Shown here: positions 12,159 to 13,982 of the stretch, in pieces | Layout: each line of letters begins with the position of its first letter | How positions within the stretch are numbered: the first letter of the stretch is position 1 | Assembly: GCA_036498625.1 (NCBI GenBank) | Contig: DASYFD010000018.1 | Coordinates: forward strand, 1 to 13,982 | Length of the DNA: 13,982 nt | From: VAZQ01 sp036498625 | GTDB taxonomy: Bacteria > Pseudomonadota > Alphaproteobacteria > Rhizobiales > Xanthobacteraceae | Reading direction: 5' to 3' | Translations under genes and position numbers: made by a program | Notes under the pieces: model-generated | Databases searched by the model: none | What the model was told of the DNA's origin: nothing | The model's input: only the letters and a program-made list of their open reading frames with translations

Positions 12159-13982
12159 TCAGGAATCATCGTCCATGTCGCCGGGCTGCCAGTCGGCCCC
12201 ATAGGCGCCGTCATCGGGGGGCGGCTCCGGCATGGCCCCATCGGGTTCCGGGCTGGTCGCTGCGGGCGTCCCGGCTTCCCGCACGTCGACGATCTCGGCG
12301 CCGGTCCACCGCGCCAGCACGGCCTGCACCAGCGGATCGGCCCGCACCCCGGTCTTGAGCTCCACCTGGCGGGCCTCGCCCTGGGCGTGCACGGTCGCCT
12401 CGCCGGCTTCCGCCGACACCACCACCATCCAGCGCCGGCCGGTCCACTGCGCGAGCTTGCGCGACAGGTCATTGACCAGCGTGCGGGCAGCGCTCGGCTG
12501 CAGCGCGATCTCGAGCCGGCCGTCCTCGCAGCGCACCAGCCTCACATCGCGCTCGAGCGCCGCCTTGATGCCGAGGTCGCGCTTCTGCGCGGCGAGCGCG
12601 ATCAGGTCCGCGAACCCCCCAATTGCCAGTGGCGGCGGCTCAGGGGCAGCTTCGGAAAGCTGCGCCACCGGACCACCGGCCGGCCGGTTGAAGGCCGCGG
12701 CGGGGCCGCGCATGCCGCCCTGGGCAGCCTCCAGACGCGGGGGACTGCCGGCTGCCGGCAAAGCGCCTGGGGGGCCGCCATTGCGCTCCATGCGCGCGGG
12801 CGGGGCCTTCTCGTCGAGCGCGCGGATCACCTCGTCGGGGCTGGGCAGATCGGCCGCATGGGCGAGGCGCACCAGCACCATCTCGGCCGCGGCCAGCGGA
12901 CGGCCCGACGCCTCGACCTCGGCGATGCCCTTGAGCAGCATCTGCCAGGTGCGCGCCAGCACCCGGATGGACAGCTTCTCGGCAAAGCCGCGCCCGCGCT
13001 TGCGCTCGGCCTCGGCGAGCGCAAGGTCCTCCGCGACCGCCGGCACGATCTTCACCCGGGTCACGAAATGGGTGAACTCGGCGAGATCGGAGAGCACTAC
13101 CGCGGGATCGGCACCGGTATCGTATTGGTCGCGCAGCTCGGCGAGCGCCGGCGCCAGATCGCCGCGCATCACCGCCTCGAACAAATCGATGGTGCGGGCC
13201 CGGTCGGCGAGGCCCAGCATCTGCCGCACGTCCTCGCCGCGCACCAGGCCGGCCGCATGAGCAATTGCCTGATCGAGCAGCGAGAGCGAATCGCGCACCG
13301 AGCCTTCGGCGGCGCGCGCGATCAGCGCCAGCGCCTCCGGCTCGACCGTGATGGCCTCCTTGGCGGCGATGCCGGCGAGGTGACGGACCAGCAGCTCCGC
13401 ATCGACCCGGCGCAGATCGAAGCGCTGGCAGCGCGACAGCACCGTCACCGGCACCTTCCGGGTCTCGGTGGTGGCGAACACGAACTTGGCGTGCGGCGGC
13501 GGCTCCTCGAGCGTCTTGAGCAGCGCATTGAAGGCCTGGGTCGAGAGCATATGCACCTCGTCCAGGATATAGACCTTATAGCGCGCGCTCATCGGGGCGT
13601 AGCGGATCGCGTCGTTGATCTGCCGCACGTCCTCGACGCCGTTGTGCGAGGCGGCATCCATCTCGATGACGTCGGGATGCCGGCTCTCCATGATCGCCTG
13701 GCAATGAATCCCGAGCGTCGGCATGGCGACGGTCGGCGCGCCGATGGAGCCGTCCGGCAGCTCGTAATTGAGCGCCCGCGCCAGGATGCGTGCCGTGGTG
13801 GTCTTGCCGACCCCGCGCACGCCGGTGAGAATCCAGGCCTGCGGGATGCGCGCCGCCTCGAACGCATTCGAGATGGTACGCACCATGGCGTCCTGGCCGA
13901 TCAGGTCGACGAAATTCGAAGGCCGGTATTTCCGCGCCAGCACCCGGTAGGCGGCCTGCGGACCGGGCGCGAGCGAACCATT
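12159..13982 (-). CDS. dnaX: DNA polymerase III subunit tau (5' end outside window)
   Basis: Clamp-loader ATPase that opens the beta sliding clamp and ties the replisome together. The frame is open to the window edge, giving 607 residues; the true start lies beyond 13982. Numbering from the first visible codon: YRVLARKYRP at 12-21, Walker A GVRGVGKTTT at 54-63, Walker B ILDEVH at 139-144, and the SRC motif with its arginine finger at 183-185. A Pro/Gly/Ala-rich linker (about 400-460) precedes the tau C-terminal domain. The E. coli zinc cysteines between Walker A and Walker B are missing: only C94 remains. No slippery A/T run for a gamma frameshift is seen, so one long product is expected. It leads the ybaB-recR operon. 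Confidence 0.96.
   Translation of the reverse strand, partial: NGSLAPGPQAAYRVLARKYRPSNFVDLIGQDAMVRTISNAFEAARIPQAWILTGVRGVGKTTTARILARALNYELPDGSIGAPTVAMPTLGIHCQAIMESRHPDVIEMDAASHNGVEDVRQINDAIRYAPMSARYKVYILDEVHMLSTQAFNALLKTLEEPPPHAKFVFATTETRKVPVTVLSRCQRFDLRRVDAELLVRHLAGIAAKEAITVEPEALALIARAAEGSVRDSLSLLDQAIAHAAGLVRGEDVRQMLGLADRARTIDLFEAVMRGDLAPALAELRDQYDTGADPAVVLSDLAEFTHFVTRVKIVPAVAEDLALAEAERKRGRGFAEKLSIRVLARTWQMLLKGIAEVEASGRPLAAAEMVLVRLAHAADLPSPDEVIRALDEKAPPARMERNGGPPGALPAAGSPPRLEAAQGGMRGPAAAFNRPAGGPVAQLSEAAPEPPPLAIGGFADLIALAAQKRDLGIKAALERDVRLVRCEDGRLEIALQPSAARTLVNDLSRKLAQWTGRRWMVVVSAEAGEATVHAQGEARQVELKTGVRADPLVQAVLARWTGAEIVDVREAGTPAATSPEPDGAMPEPPPDDGAYGADWQPGDMDDDS

Noticed and set aside
12232..13260. 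342-codon open frame on the plus strand opposite dnaX
   Set aside because: Ser/Ala/Arg-rich shadow of dnaX with no domain and no ribosome site; dnaX is certain on the other strand.
1..13982. CRISPR arrays, tRNA or rRNA genes, insertion sequences
   Set aside because: No spaced direct repeats of CRISPR type, no recognisable tRNA or rRNA sequence, and no transposase or integrase coding frame was seen on either strand.

Overview
The window looks like chromosomal DNA from a high-GC alphaproteobacterium, most likely of the Hyphomicrobiales (Rhizobiales) and near the Bradyrhizobium/Rhodopseudomonas/Xanthobacteraceae side. The main reasons are the fliG-fliH-fliN-flbD flagellar order (FlbD is an alphaproteobacterial regulator), a dnaX-ybaB-recR block whose DnaX has the alphaproteobacterial tau C-terminal region, arrays of 7-bp intergenic repeats, and a GAAC-N7-GAAC-type (LexA-like) site. 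This placement rests on gene content and protein style; no search was run.

Region 1 (1-2974, plus strand) is the end of a flagellar operon: the C-terminal part of the switch protein FliG, the export-ATPase regulator FliH, the switch/C-ring protein FliN, and the sigma-54 activator FlbD. FlbD is bracketed by two different heptamer-repeat arrays. The usual next flagellar genes (such as flhA) do not follow; instead there is a short-chain dehydrogenase-like protein whose catalytic Tyr is Phe (3053-3754).

Region 2 (3755-6134, plus strand) is an envelope-stress-type module: an ECF sigma factor of the SigK type, an overlapping membrane anti-sigma factor of the RskA type, and a secreted fasciclin-domain (FAS1) protein, closed by a strong intrinsic terminator. 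The order matches the known mycobacterial SigK/RskA/MPT70-MPT83 regulatory relationship. A shared 10-bp motif with a GGAAC core lies about 160 bp upstream of both the sigma gene and the FAS1 gene.

Region 3 (6135-9722): a lower-GC patch with a small hypothetical gene that probably starts at TTG (minus), then peptide deformylase def (minus), divergent from rmuC (plus). An SOS-box-like GTTC-N7-GTTC lies between def and rmuC. An AmpG-like MFS transporter follows rmuC.

Region 4 (9723-13982): a 220-bp spacer with an inverted repeat and a direct repeat, a GT87/DUF2029 polytopic membrane mannosyltransferase-like protein (plus), and, converging on it with a 55-bp 3' overlap, the minus-strand operon dnaX-ybaB-recR (dnaX is cut by the window end). 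DnaX lacks the zinc-binding cysteines of the E. coli protein.

Most of the window is ordinary housekeeping and flagellar DNA. I see no clear new defence or mobile system. The items most worth a second look are the sigma/anti-sigma/FAS1 module with its possible shared promoter motif, the heptamer arrays around flbD, the SOS-like box at rmuC, the Tyr-less SDR, and the repeat-rich spacer before the GT87 gene.
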